43,298 nucleotides of DNA from Gammaproteobacteria bacterium (lineage in GTDB: Bacteria; Pseudomonadota; Gammaproteobacteria; Granulosicoccales; Granulosicoccaceae), in NCBI GenBank assembly GCA_019634245.1, contig JAHQVR010000054.1, forward strand, positions 1-43,298. Direction: 5' to 3'. The position numbers and the translations under genes were made by a program. Positions 8,487 to 17,944 of the stretch are shown here, piece by piece. The notes beneath the pieces were generated by a model. That model saw nothing but the letters and a program-made list of their open reading frames with translations. It did not search any database and was not told where the DNA came from. Each line of letters opens with the position of its first letter. The stretch's first letter is position 1.

Positions 8487-11339
8487 GTGAGCGATTACAA
8501 ACACACTCTAAACCTACCCAGCACCGATTTTCCGATGCGAGGCAACTTGGCCAAACGCGAGCCAAAGATGCTCGAAACTTGGGAAAAAAACGGCCTCTAC
8601 GAAGAGATTCGTCGCGCCAGTAAAGGTCGCCCGACCTTCATTCTGCACGACGGACCGCCGTACGCTAATGGCGAGATTCACATCGGTCATGTAGTGAACA
8701 AAGTGATCAAGGACATGATCGTCAAGAGTAAACAGCTGGCGGGCTTTGATGCGCCCTATGTGCCGGGTTGGGATTGCCATGGATTACCGATTGAAAACAA
8801 GGTGGAGAAAAAGGTAGGCAAACCCGGTGACAAGATCTCTGAAGGTGAGTTTCGGCAGAAGTGTCGCGAGTATGCAACGGCTCAAATCGATGTCCAGAAG
8901 AAAGAATTTCGACGCCTGGGTATTTTTGGTGAATGGGATAACCCCTACTTAACGATGAACTTTGCCAACGAGGCCAACACCGTTCGGGCTCTGGGCAAAA
9001 TCATTGCCAATGGCCATGTGTACAAAGGTGTTAAACCCGTGCATTGGAGTTGGGGTGCGCACTCGGCCATGGCCGAAGCTGAGATTGAATACGAAGACAA
9101 AACCTCCACCACAATTGACGTGCGTTTCGCACCCAAGGACAAGTCGGCACTGTTGTCCGCATTCCAAGCCAGCGACTCAGAAGCTGATTTAAGCGTGGTG
9201 ATTTGGACCACCACTCCCTGGACGATCCCTGGAAATTTAGCTGTCGCGGTCCATCCAGAGCTGACCTACGCACTGGTGCAGATAGAGGCCGACACAGTCA
9301 CCGAACATACGTCAGTTAAAAAAGGCGAATGCCTGGTGCTTGCCCACGACATGGTGGAATCGATTATGACCCGTTGGGGGATCGACGCGTTTCATATTGA
9401 AGCGACCACCGAGGGCGCATCACTAGAGAACATTGTGCTGCGACACCCACTCTATGACAGAGACTCGTTAATGGTACTGGGCGACTATGTCACGCTGGAG
9501 ACTGGTACCGGTTGTGTACACACTGCCCCTGATCATGGTGTCGATGATTTCTATACGGGTAAGCGGTACAACTTAGACTTACTTGACAGTGTGGATGACA
9601 ACGGAGTGTTTCGTAAAACCGTTGAGCGTTTTGGCGGCCAGCATGTCACCAAAATCGACAAAGGCATGATTGAAGCCTTGCAGGAGGCAAATGCCTTGGT
9701 TCATCACAACAAACTGCAACACAGCTACCCATTTTGCTGGCGCACCAAAACACCTATAATTTTTCGCGCCACCCCCCAATGGTTCGTCAGTATGGATCAG
9801 CAGGATCTGCGCAAAGACACCCTGGCTGAAATTGAAAAAGTTCGCTGGGTGCCTGATTGGGGTCAACAACGCATTGAAGGAATGATTGCCAACCGACCGG
9901 ACTGGTGCATCTCCAGGCAACGTTATTGGGGCATCCCGATCCCGCTGTTTCTCCACAAAGAAACCGGTGAACTACACCCGCAAACCCAAGAGATATTAGA
10001 ACGGGCTGCAACGCACATAGAACAAGGCGGCATTCAAGCCTGGTTCGATTTAGACGCAGCTGAACTCCTTGGTGATGATGCAGCGAACTACGACAAAGTA
10101 AAAGACGTTCTCGATGTATGGTTTGATTCGGGTACCTCCTTTTTTCATGTATTGCAGCAAGATCCGGAAAAGTTTACCTACCCCGCTGATATGTATTTGG
10201 AAGGTTCTGACCAACATCGAGGTTGGTTCCATTCCTCCATATTAACAAGCGTAGCGATTAACAAACACGCCCCGTACAAACAGGTGCTCACGCACGGTTT
10301 CACCGTTGATCAGCAAGGGCGCAAGATGTCCAAATCGCTGGGCAACGTCATATCGCCTCAGGAGCTACTGAAAACACTTGGCGCTGATATTGTTCGGCTG
10401 TGGGTATGCTCTGCCGATTATCGTGGTGAGATGTCAGTCTCCAAAGAAATTTTGGATCGAATGGCCGATTCCTATCGTCGCATTCGCAACACAGCACGTT
10501 ATCTTCTGAGTGCCTTAAATGACTTTGATCCCAAAACTCATCAGGTAGCGCAAAGCGATCTATTGTCTTTAGATCGATGGGCTATTCAGTGCGCTATGGA
10601 TACCCAAAAAGACATCCAGGAAGCTTACGAAGCCTATCAATTCCATACCGTGTACCAAAAGGTTCACAACTTTTGCTCGGTGGATATGAGTAGTTTTTAC
10701 CTGGACATCATCAAGGACCGGCAATACACCATGCAGGCCGATAGCATCGGTAGACGCTCCGCGCAGACGGCCATGTATTTGATTGCCGAAGCGATGGTGC
10801 GCTGGATTGCCCCGGTGCTGAGTTTCACCGCCGATGAAATTTGGCAACAGCTGCCAGGGGATCACAAGCAGTCGGTATTCACCCAAACCTACAGCGATGA
10901 CTTATTTCCGATGGATGACAACTCAGCTCTGGACCAAAGCGCTTGGGCCAATGTGATTGGCGTGCGCGAAAGCGTGAGTAAGACGCTCGAATCCTTAAGA
11001 AGTGCTGGAGACATCGGTGGTGCACTCGATGCCCATGTTACAGTGTATGCAAACGATACGATCTTTGAGCAACTCCAAGCACTTGGTGAGGAATTGCATT
11101 TCGTGTTTATTACGTCCGATGCAACACTGAAGCGTTTGAGCGATAAGCCCAGCGGGGTGACTGAATACAAAGTCTCTGATGCCAGTATCGCTGTAGTGGC
11201 AACGCCTGCTACCGGAGAAAAGTGCGATCGCTGCTGGCATCGCCGCCCAGAAGTTGGCAGTGACTCAGAGCACCCGACTCTATGCAACCGTTGTATCAGC
11301 AATGCGTTTGGCGACGGTGAACAGCGTAAATGGGCCTAG
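8487..11339 (+). CDS. ileS: Isoleucyl-tRNA synthetase
   Basis: Class I aminoacyl-tRNA synthetase of 950 aa (E. coli 938). Visible motifs: HIGH at 65-68 in [11 protein letters not shown], the editing-domain [10 protein letters not shown] near residue 240, KMSKS at 613-617, and a C-terminal zinc-binding segment with Cys pairs CDRCWH and CNRC near the end, typical of the bacterial type. Start is GTG at 8487, giving the standard [12 protein letters not shown]-terminus. Central gene of the conserved ribF-ileS-lspA cluster. Confidence 0.98.
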   Translation: MSDYKHTLNLPSTDFPMRGNLAKREPKMLETWEKNGLYEEIRRASKGRPTFILHDGPPYANGEIHIGHVVNKVIKDMIVKSKQLAGFDAPYVPGWDCHGLPIENKVEKKVGKPGDKISEGEFRQKCREYATAQIDVQKKEFRRLGIFGEWDNPYLTMNFANEANTVRALGKIIANGHVYKGVKPVHWSWGAHSAMAEAEIEYEDKTSTTIDVRFAPKDKSALLSAFQASDSEADLSVVIWTTTPWTIPGNLAVAVHPELTYALVQIEADTVTEHTSVKKGECLVLAHDMVESIMTRWGIDAFHIEATTEGASLENIVLRHPLYDRDSLMVLGDYVTLETGTGCVHTAPDHGVDDFYTGKRYNLDLLDSVDDNGVFRKTVERFGGQHVTKIDKGMIEALQEANALVHHNKLQHSYPFCWRTKTPIIFRATPQWFVSMDQQDLRKDTLAEIEKVRWVPDWGQQRIEGMIANRPDWCISRQRYWGIPIPLFLHKETGELHPQTQEILERAATHIEQGGIQAWFDLDAAELLGDDAANYDKVKDVLDVWFDSGTSFFHVLQQDPEKFTYPADMYLEGSDQHRGWFHSSILTSVAINKHAPYKQVLTHGFTVDQQGRKMSKSLGNVISPQELLKTLGADIVRLWVCSADYRGEMSVSKEILDRMADSYRRIRNTARYLLSALNDFDPKTHQVAQSDLLSLDRWAIQCAMDTQKDIQEAYEAYQFHTVYQKVHNFCSVDMSSFYLDIIKDRQYTMQADSIGRRSAQTAMYLIAEAMVRWIAPVLSFTADEIWQQLPGDHKQSVFTQTYSDDLFPMDDNSALDQSAWANVIGVRESVSKTLESLRSAGDIGGALDAHVTVYANDTIFEQLQALGEELHFVFITSDATLKRLSDKPSGVTEYKVSDASIAVVATPATGEKCDRCWHRRPEVGSDSEHPTLCNRCISNAFGDGEQRKWA

Positions 11340-11361
11340 TGGAATCTATTGAGAATTCAGT

Positions 11362-11847
11362 ATGAGTAAACCACTGCGATACGCGATCGCCCTTATCGTG
11401 ATCCTACTGGATCAGATTACTAAACTGTCGGTAGATAAAAGCCTTGAGTTGTATGAGCAAATCAAGATTCTTCCCGTATTCAACATCACACTGGCCTACA
11501 ACGAAGGCGCAGCGTTTAGTTTCCTGGCGGATGCTGGTGGCTGGCAACGCTGGCTGTTAACCGGAATTAGCTTGGTGGTCAGCGTGGTGCTGGCGATTTG
11601 GCTCTTCAGGATGAGTATGCGAGAGCGATTCACCGCGTTGTCCATATCACTAATACTCGGTGGCGCCGTGGGCAACCTGATCGACCGGGCGATCTATGGT
11701 CACGTCGTCGACTTCATTCAGGTCCACTACAAAGGCTCATACTTTCCCTCGTTCAACATCGCAGATTCTGCCATTTTTTGTGGCACAGCCCTATTATTGT
11801 GGCTGACACTGTTCGATAAAAGCGAAGAGCAATCGTTAACGAACTAG
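11362..11847 (+). CDS. lspA: Lipoprotein signal peptidase (signal peptidase II)
   Basis: Membrane aspartic protease that cleaves prolipoprotein signal peptides. 161 aa with four hydrophobic segments. The catalytic aspartates are D117 (GNLIDRAIYGHVVDF) and D135 (FNIADSAI), and the conserved NEGAAFSFL loop is at 47-55. It lies 22 nt after ileS, and ispH begins three nt after its stop. The fkpB/slpA prolyl isomerase often found between lspA and ispH is absent. Confidence 0.97.
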   Translation: MSKPLRYAIALIVILLDQITKLSVDKSLELYEQIKILPVFNITLAYNEGAAFSFLADAGGWQRWLLTGISLVVSVVLAIWLFRMSMRERFTALSISLILGGAVGNLIDRAIYGHVVDFIQVHYKGSYFPSFNIADSAIFCGTALLLWLTLFDKSEEQSLTN

Positions 11848-11850
11848 CCC

Positions 11851-12813
11851 ATGCAAACTACTCAAATCTTACTCGCTAATCCTCGTGGCTTCTGCGCCGG
11901 TGTTGATCGGGCGATAGACATCGTCGAACGTGCGATTGAACTCTATGGTGCCCCGATTTATGTTCGCCATGAAGTCGTGCACAACAAATACGTGGTCGAT
12001 CAACTGCGTGATCAAGGTGCGGTGTTTGTCGATGAGTTGGATGAAGTCCCGGACGACTCCACCGTTATATTCAGTGCACACGGTGTCTCCAAACAAGTCG
12101 AAGACACCGCCAATGAACGTGGCTTACAGGTGTTTGATGCCACCTGTCCACTGGTCACAAAGGTCCATATGGAAGTGGTTAAATACGCGCGCCAGGGCAA
12201 AGAAGTCATACTCATTGGTCACTCCGGTCATCCGGAGGTGGAAGGCACCATGGGTCGCTACGACACCAGCGCTGGTGGCAGAATCATCTTAGTAGAAACC
12301 CCCGAAGATGTTGCCAAGCTGCACATAGACAACCCCGAAGAGTTAGCGTTTGTGTCGCAAACGACTCTTTCGGTGGACGACACTGAAGAAATAATCGATG
12401 GCTTGCGAACCCGCTACCCAGCGATTGTCGCGCCCAAAAGAGACGACATTTGTTACGCCACTCAGAACCGCCAGGACGCTGTAAAGAAACTGTGTCAGCA
12501 GGTAGATCTACTCTTGGTGGTGGGTGCTGCGAACAGTTCGAACTCAAATCGACTTAGAGAACTAGGCGAGCGCGCCGGCGTGGACTCTAGATTAATCACT
12601 CGCGCATCCGAAATAGAAGATGCCTGGCTCACCAACAAACAATGCATTGGCGTAACCGCAGGAGCCTCGGCACCTGAAGTACTGGTCCAGGAAGTGGTTC
12701 AGCGATTGAAAGAGGCTTGCGGAATTGCCGCCGAGGAATTTGACGGCATTAAGGAAACAGTCTCGTTCTCTATCCCCAAAGCACTAAAACGCATGGACAA
12801 TCCAGCCGGTTAG
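11851..12813 (+). CDS. ispH: 4-hydroxy-3-methylbut-2-enyl diphosphate reductase
   Basis: Last enzyme of the MEP isoprenoid pathway, an iron-sulfur reductase giving IPP and DMAPP. 320 aa. The three cluster-ligand cysteines are C15 ([10 protein letters not shown]), C99 (DATCPLV) and C201 ([11 protein letters not shown]); the HEVVHN and [10 protein letters not shown] histidine motifs are present. Last gene of the cluster, with the neighbouring HDOD gene convergent 46 nt away. A CGACAT/ATGTCG inverted repeat (12815-12820, 12834-12839) in that gap may help end transcription but lacks a U-tract. Confidence 0.97.
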   Translation: MQTTQILLANPRGFCAGVDRAIDIVERAIELYGAPIYVRHEVVHNKYVVDQLRDQGAVFVDELDEVPDDSTVIFSAHGVSKQVEDTANERGLQVFDATCPLVTKVHMEVVKYARQGKEVILIGHSGHPEVEGTMGRYDTSAGGRIILVETPEDVAKLHIDNPEELAFVSQTTLSVDDTEEIIDGLRTRYPAIVAPKRDDICYATQNRQDAVKKLCQQVDLLLVVGAANSSNSNRLRELGERAGVDSRLITRASEIEDAWLTNKQCIGVTAGASAPEVLVQEVVQRLKEACGIAAEEFDGIKETVSFSIPKALKRMDNPAG

Positions 12814-12859
12814 CCGACATGGTCCCGGCAATTATGTCGTAGATTGGAACTATTGACTG

Positions 12860-14182
12860 TTAGCCCGCTTTCAACAGCTGCTGTACATTCATGATTTTGC
12901 CAGTGGCGGCGCGAAGTATTTCCGCCGGCTGACTCAAATCGATACCCGCTTGTTGCATGCGACGCGCCAACAACAGATTGTCTGAGTTAGGTATTGAGCT
13001 GGGCTCCGAATCCGGCACCTCTGATTGGATTATCAACAGAGCGGCTGTGACCAGGTCGGTGTAGTTGAGCTCACCAGCGTTGTTACGGTACCAATCACGG
13101 GTGACATGACTGGCATCGACGTACTCATCTGGAAAGTCCCACTGACTCAATAACCACCCACCTAAAATGGGGCGAAGTTTTTCAATGGACATCGCTAGAT
13201 CGTGTTCATCGGCAAACATATCAGGATGGTTGTTGGCATAGGTGATCACCATCAACTCGCCAATGTCCGCAGTCAAAGCCACCAGTGCCGCTTGCTCACC
13301 TTTCAGATCAGGTAATGATTTCGCCAACACCTGAACAATCGCAGCTGACAAGGAGGTACGCTGAACGAATCGACGAAACCGACCTTCGATGGCTCGGTTC
13401 GCTGGAATCATCGTGTTTTTCACCAGCAGCTCTTCAATGGCGCGCTGTGTGGTTTCAACCCCTAGTCGTGAAATCGCACCACGGATGGAGTGTATGGAGT
13501 CACCACTTGCGTCAGCCCGATTCGCCTGATGCACTATAAACGCTGATAAACCAGGATCCGATTGAATTAAATCGGCGAGCTCTGGAATACCGGCAATGCC
13601 TGCATGTGCCTTCAGGACGCCAGCAGATACTTCACCAAAACTGGCCAAACTGATCTTTTGCTCAGCCATATCCTTGATCACATCGTCAAAGATCAAGTTA
13701 TCCAAATCGGACACATCGATATCAATCACGTGGATGGCATTCTTTTGTTGTTCGCTGAGTAGAATATTGATCTGCTCACGACCGAACTTGACAACCTTAG
13801 CAACCGAGGATGTACGGGCCATGTTGTAGACGGTCTTGTCGAGAAACAATGGCTGCAGCGCATCTTTGGTACGCGCTGAGATAGTGCCCACTTCCTCTTT
13901 ACCCAAATACAGCGTCAACGATCCCTCGACGAGATACATCAACCACCGGTTAGCACCTTCGGGCTTTAATTGATCGTTGCGCTGAACGTGCACCAACGAG
14001 GCTGACTTACACAGAGCTGCCCGGTTTATCGCATTAAGCTCATTGACCGGCGATACCGCCCCAGCGGCTGCCGCAAGTAGTGCGCCGTTTTCATCAGAGC
14101 TGCTGGCTGTGGGAGATGAATCTGTCTTAAACACAATAATCGCCTTTATTCTCGTTTTGAGTTGCCCACTCGTGCTGGGCAT
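12860..14182 (-). CDS. HDOD-domain protein with N-terminal cyclic-nucleotide-binding-like region
   Basis: 440-aa soluble signalling-type protein. Residues about 50-165 resemble a CAP/cNMP-binding beta-roll (LVHVQRNDQLKPEGANRWLMYLVEGSLTLYLGKEEVGT). Residues about 185-380 form an HDOD domain: ISLASFGEVSAGVLKAH, IPELADLIQSDPGLSAFIVHQANRA, then the SIRGAISRLGVETTQ segment. HDOD proteins lack phosphohydrolase metals and act in bacterial signalling; the target here is unknown. Start uncertain: ATG at 14182 lacks a Shine-Dalgarno, whereas GTG at 14134 has AAGG upstream and would give 424 aa. Stands alone between convergent ispH and the upstream same-strand lipoprotein gene, 73 nt away. Confidence 0.85.
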   Translation of the reverse strand: MPSTSGQLKTRIKAIIVFKTDSSPTASSSDENGALLAAAAGAVSPVNELNAINRAALCKSASLVHVQRNDQLKPEGANRWLMYLVEGSLTLYLGKEEVGTISARTKDALQPLFLDKTVYNMARTSSVAKVVKFGREQINILLSEQQKNAIHVIDIDVSDLDNLIFDDVIKDMAEQKISLASFGEVSAGVLKAHAGIAGIPELADLIQSDPGLSAFIVHQANRADASGDSIHSIRGAISRLGVETTQRAIEELLVKNTMIPANRAIEGRFRRFVQRTSLSAAIVQVLAKSLPDLKGEQAALVALTADIGELMVITYANNHPDMFADEHDLAMSIEKLRPILGGWLLSQWDFPDEYVDASHVTRDWYRNNAGELNYTDLVTAALLIIQSEVPDSEPSSIPNSDNLLLARRMQQAGIDLSQPAEILRAATGKIMNVQQLLKAG

Positions 14183-14255
14183 AACACGCTCATGCTATTG
14201 ATGGCGGCTGGTTCACAGAAAAGTTGAGCCAACCGCCCAGCTGGGCATTTTTTCG

Positions 14256-16211
14256 TTAATCGGGGTCACTACAATCAAAGCTGATGCCATAAGGACTACG
14301 CGCATTCGGAGGACTGGCCGAGACGTTGTTGGCTCGGGTCGCCAATAATGGTAACGACGTCACAAAAGTGGCCTCTGCCTCAGCACCTAGTGCTTGTGCC
14401 CGAGCCGTAATTTTGACTTCTGCCCAGCGAGCGGTACTGGCTGGATAGACCATTTCGAAAAATCCTGAACCACGTGCGTCAGTTTGTAACGAACCTCCCA
14501 CTAACGTAGCTATGTCTTCATCCAACACCGGACCGAGCAACACTGGATCTTGTGGATCCAACTCACTGTTGCCATTAAAATCTTCACCAGGATCCAACAG
14601 CCGGTTGCCATTGTCATCTTCGCTGTCACACAACGCTGCGTGACGCGACCAACTCGTTGCAGTCCAGTTCTCAATCAACGCGCTGTACGGCAGCCCGTCG
14701 CGATTCACCAAGCGCATAGTACCTTTGTAGTAGTGCACCGGCTCCACGGACAATTCGACTGTGGCGTTTTCCAATGGGGTAGCACTTCCATCAGCTACTT
14801 GAACCACAAACGGCATAACATATTGAGTGGCCAGCGAACGCTCTTCGATCAAGTTGGACGTACCAATGGTGACATTAAGCACTCGCTCAGCGACCGTTAG
14901 AAACGTCGAATTCTGAATGCCATTGTTTTCAACCAAACGCGCATGTATTTCAATTTCATCCTGCACGGTAGCTTGATCACCGGCGGTGAAAATCACACTA
15001 GCAGTACCTGTGTTGTCGGTGGTCGCTGACGCTGGGCTAATCTGCCCACCTTTTAAGTTGGTACTGGAGAACATGACCTTTTGATTTTTAACAGGATTAC
15101 CTGAGCTGTCAGTTACCACAGCAGCGATCGTGCTTGTATCACCAGTGGCCACACGAGATGACGATGAATCCACCGCTAATTCGCTCGGGATTGTGGCGAT
15201 AAATTCAACGCCCACTTGAGTCGCCGGATTACCCCCGGCAACCGCCTCAACAGCGACTGTGGCTGGACCCGCATTTAACGACGTGACCAATACCGTTGCA
15301 TTGCCTTGTTCGTTGGTTCGAACAACCGCCGAAGATGCCAATTGACCGGAGGTGATAGAAAATCGTAATTGCTCATCCACCACGGGGCCTGTATTACTCA
15401 TCCAAGTCACTGTCACCGCATTGTTAGTGCCCACTTCGTATTCGGCATTCTGGACAGACTCAGCAAACGTTAGCAGATCTTCTGCGACGTCAAATTCATA
15501 CATCGAAGTCACCGAACCACCCAACGCTGAGAACGTAATTTCATCGTCGTGTTGTACGTTTTCCACTGCTATCACCACGCGACCCTCAGAATCGGTACTC
15601 ACTGCATTGTCAGACAGACTGTGCCCGTAGGAAGAGCTGATGAGCACTTCACGATTGGCGATCGGTTCGTCGTTACCGGCAACTAAAGTCACCGTTAATT
15701 CGGCGGTGTCACCTCGCACCAAAGATTCAGGACCAGAGACGGTAAATCTTGTGCCCGAAGCCGACAAAATCACTGTGCCCACATCGTCACCGGCGCTGAC
15801 CGTAACGGTAATCTCTTGTTGTTCAAAATCCTGGGCCAACACCAATGACGCCTGGGCCTCACCATTAGCGTCAGTTTCGGTAGCCAGGCCCTGCAAGATG
15901 CCACCACTGGACCGAAAGCTCACAGACTGACCGGCAACCGCGACGTTATCTTCATCGGTAACCAATGCGGTGATAGTGGCTGAATCTGAACCACCGGTAG
16001 TAATGCTGTTTTTATCCGCCAGCACACGAATTCTCAACGGTGGTTCGGGAGCAGCGCTCGCGCCACCGAGTTCCGGGTTACCTGAGATCAATTCACCATT
16101 GGCGTTATATTGTGCGGCACCCTCGCTTTCATCCAACGGATCTGGCTGTGCACAAGCACCGAGCATCACGGCAGAGCCGATGAGCAGTGCTCCAAACAAT
16201 CGCTTTATCAT
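14256..16211 (-). CDS. Surface lipoprotein with tandem Ig-like (Big_1/invasin-type) domains
   Basis: 651-aa lipoprotein. MIKRLFGALLIGSAVMLGAC is a type II signal with C20 as lipidation site; the following AQPD does not carry the +2 Asp inner-membrane retention signal, so an outer-membrane location is likely. Four Ig-like beta-sandwich repeats of about 95 residues span 60-448, each with the T-D-x-x-G-x-A phrase of invasin-type Big_1 domains. Around residues 528-557 a D/N-rich stretch (DDNGNRLLDPGEDFNG) looks like a dockerin- or EF-hand-like calcium loop pair. Start: ATG at 16211 has AGGAA at good spacing; the frame continues to an ATG at 16232 that overlaps the upstream stop. Its likely partner is the beta-barrel gene directly upstream. 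Confidence 0.85.
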   Translation of the reverse strand: MIKRLFGALLIGSAVMLGACAQPDPLDESEGAAQYNANGELISGNPELGGASAAPEPPLRIRVLADKNSITTGGSDSATITALVTDEDNVAVAGQSVSFRSSGGILQGLATETDANGEAQASLVLAQDFEQQEITVTVSAGDDVGTVILSASGTRFTVSGPESLVRGDTAELTVTLVAGNDEPIANREVLISSSYGHSLSDNAVSTDSEGRVVIAVENVQHDDEITFSALGGSVTSMYEFDVAEDLLTFAESVQNAEYEVGTNNAVTVTWMSNTGPVVDEQLRFSITSGQLASSAVVRTNEQGNATVLVTSLNAGPATVAVEAVAGGNPATQVGVEFIATIPSELAVDSSSSRVATGDTSTIAAVVTDSSGNPVKNQKVMFSSTNLKGGQISPASATTDNTGTASVIFTAGDQATVQDEIEIHARLVENNGIQNSTFLTVAERVLNVTIGTSNLIEERSLATQYVMPFVVQVADGSATPLENATVELSVEPVHYYKGTMRLVNRDGLPYSALIENWTATSWSRHAALCDSEDDNGNRLLDPGEDFNGNSELDPQDPVLLGPVLDEDIATLVGGSLQTDARGSGFFEMVYPASTARWAEVKITARAQALGAEAEATFVTSLPLLATRANNVSASPPNARSPYGISFDCSDPD

Positions 16212-16231
16212 GTTCATTTCCTGGCGCTGCA

Positions 16232-16741
16232 TTATCGATACCCACCAAAGTAATACTGAAAGCCCAGACTCGCGGTATTGAAGTTACCGTCATCCAGGCT
16301 GAGAAAATGAAGGTTCACCGCGGTTGTGCGGCTACCGAAGAGATTGAGGCCAAAACCCATAGCGTTACCCGCATCGGTTGGGTTCAGGTTGTCATCGATA
16401 TCAATCAATGCATGGCCCAACAAGGCATAGACTTCACGCTCGTTCCAGCGAAACCCCATGCGCAACAAGGCCGCCTGATACTGGGCAAGTGGCGCGCTCA
16501 AAATGCTATTCATGTCGTCAGAAGCGGTACCAAACTCCAGTTCGATGCCCAACCCTTCCCGCAATTGGATGCCGAACGTTCCCGTCACCGTACCAAGGCT
16601 TTTACTGCCATTACCCGGCACGCGAACTGAGCCGTCTGTGACGCCCACACCGTAGTAGAACGTGGACAAATCGGCCTGAGCATTACCTGCTGCCAGTAAG
16701 GCAAACACAGCGAACGCCCATCCGAAAAGCGGCTTTTTCAT
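16232..16741 (-). CDS. Small outer-membrane beta-barrel protein
   Basis: 169-aa exported protein. MKKPLFGWAFAVFALLAAGNAQA is a Sec signal peptide, cleaved before DLSTFYYGVGV. The mature part alternates hydrophobic and polar residues in about eight strands and ends FNTASLGFQYYFGGYR, like small OmpA/OmpW-type barrels. Start ATG at 16741 is chosen for the signal peptide and for AGGAG upstream; the frame extends to 16879 without support. It lies directly ahead of the Ig-like lipoprotein gene, so they form one operon. Specific function unknown. Confidence 0.85.
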   Translation of the reverse strand: MKKPLFGWAFAVFALLAAGNAQADLSTFYYGVGVTDGSVRVPGNGSKSLGTVTGTFGIQLREGLGIELEFGTASDDMNSILSAPLAQYQAALLRMGFRWNEREVYALLGHALIDIDDNLNPTDAGNAMGFGLNLFGSRTTAVNLHFLSLDDGNFNTASLGFQYYFGGYR

Positions 16742-16820
16742 CGATACTTCTCCTAAATTTTCAGGCACGGATAGGGACAACTGACCTTGTGGACAACGCC
16801 CAATAAGGCGACCAGTTCGC

Positions 16821-16866
16821 GTACCTACCGGTACACTTCGTGGTCCGCTTCTCACGTGTATGAGAA
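16821..16866. promoter_or_regulatory. Two inverted repeats in a divergent promoter region
   Basis: GTACC-TACC-GGTAC at 16821-16834 and TTCTCA-CGTGTA-TGAGAA at 16849-16866 lie between the beta-barrel gene (minus) and the thioredoxin-like lipoprotein gene (plus). Dyads of this size and place are operator-like; the second could instead be a hairpin in the leader. No regulator is identified. Confidence 0.4.
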
Positions 16867-16931
16867 AAATGTCGGCCAATCGCCATGGATCTGTAGAAAT
16901 TGATTACCGAGCCACAGTTAATTCGCGATGA

Positions 16932-17489
16932 GTGCACGTTATGGCGCAAGTCAGTATCATGAGCGCATCCTCTTTCGAGCCATCTACCTTGAGCCTGCAC
17001 ACCGTTCGTTTCTCATATTTTGTGATTCTGTTCACAATATTCGTCACCTCCTGTGACCGTTCTGACTCCGGTATCGGCAAGCCAGCGCCCGATGTGCAGT
17101 TCCGCACATTACAGGGTGAGGTTTTGTCTTTGAGAGCCATGGGGACACCGGTGTTAGTGAATTTTTGGTCCACCAGCTGCACGATATGTATTGCGGAAAT
17201 GCCTGAGCTGGTAGCGCTCTACAACGATTACCAGCCCAAGGGTTTTGAATTGATTGGTGTTGCCTTACCCTCAGACAGACCCGATCAGGTGCTTAAACTT
17301 AGCCAAGACAAGGCCCTGCCCTACCCCATTGCGATTGATATTGATGGTGAAGTCATCAAAGCGTTTGAACCAGTGCGGGCCACACCCACTACCTTTTTAA
17401 TTGCACCTGATGGCACCGTGGTGAGTCGTCATGTAGGCCGAGTGAATATCACCAAGCTGCGCGCTGCCATTGACGAGTTACTGATCTAA
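16932..17489 (+). CDS. TlpA/ResA-type thioredoxin-like lipoprotein
   Basis: Periplasmic thiol-disulfide protein anchored by a lipid. A hydrophobic segment ends in FVTSC (C41), a lipobox. The thioredoxin fold follows: VLVNFWSTSCTICIAEMPEL contains the CTIC active site (C83, C86), and the cis-proline is in ATPTTFLI. Family members reduce cytochrome c or metallochaperone thiols; the substrate here is unknown. Start uncertain: GTG 16932, ATG 16941 or ATG 16959, none with a good Shine-Dalgarno; 16959 gives the most compact signal peptide. hemJ follows after 12 nt, so the two are probably co-transcribed, consistent with a haem or cytochrome role. Confidence 0.88.
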   Translation: MHVMAQVSIMSASSFEPSTLSLHTVRFSYFVILFTIFVTSCDRSDSGIGKPAPDVQFRTLQGEVLSLRAMGTPVLVNFWSTSCTICIAEMPELVALYNDYQPKGFELIGVALPSDRPDQVLKLSQDKALPYPIAIDIDGEVIKAFEPVRATPTTFLIAPDGTVVSRHVGRVNITKLRAAIDELLI

Positions 17490-17501
17490 AGGAGAACGGC
17501 G

Positions 17502-17933
17502 GTGCTGTGGGTTAAATCACTTCATATCATATTCGTTGTGAGTTGGTTTGCAGCTCTGTTTTATTTGCCACGGGTATTTGTTTATCACGCGATGAGCAAC
17601 CCAACAAATCAAGAACAGATGGATACGTTTAAAGTGATGGAACGCAAGCTGTTAATCATGGCGCATCTCACTGGTGCCTTGGCCTTACTGTTTGGGTTTT
17701 GGGTGTTAGTGGCTTATCTACCAGCGTTTGTTAGCAGTACCTGGATGCAGCTAAAACTATTGTTGGTATTGCTGGTGATCATTCATCATGTTTGGTGCAT
17801 CAAGATCGTCAGTGACTTCAAACACGACAGAAACACCAAAAGTCATAAATGGTTTCGGGTGTTCAATGAAGTCCCGGTTTTGTATTTGGTAGGGATTGTT
17901 CTTTTGGTGGTGGTCAAGCCCTTTGGGGCTTGA
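17502..17933 (+). CDS. hemJ: Protoporphyrinogen IX oxidase, HemJ type
   Basis: Membrane enzyme for the penultimate step of haem synthesis in bacteria lacking HemG or HemY. 143 aa with four hydrophobic helices. Family features are the N-terminal LWVKSLHIIFVVSWFAALFYLPR (H8), KLLLVLLVIIHH, and the C-terminal WFRVFNEVPVLYLVGIVLLVVVKPF. Start is GTG at 17502 with AGGAGA seven nt upstream. Ends four nt before the convergent rppH stop, inside a shared hairpin. Confidence 0.93.
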   Translation: MLWVKSLHIIFVVSWFAALFYLPRVFVYHAMSNPTNQEQMDTFKVMERKLLIMAHLTGALALLFGFWVLVAYLPAFVSSTWMQLKLLLVLLVIIHHVWCIKIVSDFKHDRNTKSHKWFRVFNEVPVLYLVGIVLLVVVKPFGA

Positions 17934-17944
17934 ATCCTCAAGCC
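17915..17944. terminator. Overlapping hairpins across the hemJ/rppH convergent stops
   Basis: GGCTTGA (17927-17933) pairs with TCAAGCC (17938-17944) around a 4-nt loop; the two TGA stop codons lie one in each arm. A competing stem CAAGCCC/GGGCTTG (17915-17921, 17926-17932) uses the same central arm. U-tracts are poor (TTT on the plus strand), so termination is plausible rather than certain. Confidence 0.5.

Noticed and set aside
14235..14253. Palindrome GCCCAGCTGGGC plus T-run as terminator
   Set aside because: The T-run is on the plus strand, where no gene ends; the stem is only four bp with a tetraloop. On the minus strand, where the lipoprotein gene ends, there is no U-tract.
16187..16641. 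Plus-strand frames over the beta-barrel gene
   Set aside because: Shadows; the minus-strand frame has a clear signal peptide and Shine-Dalgarno.
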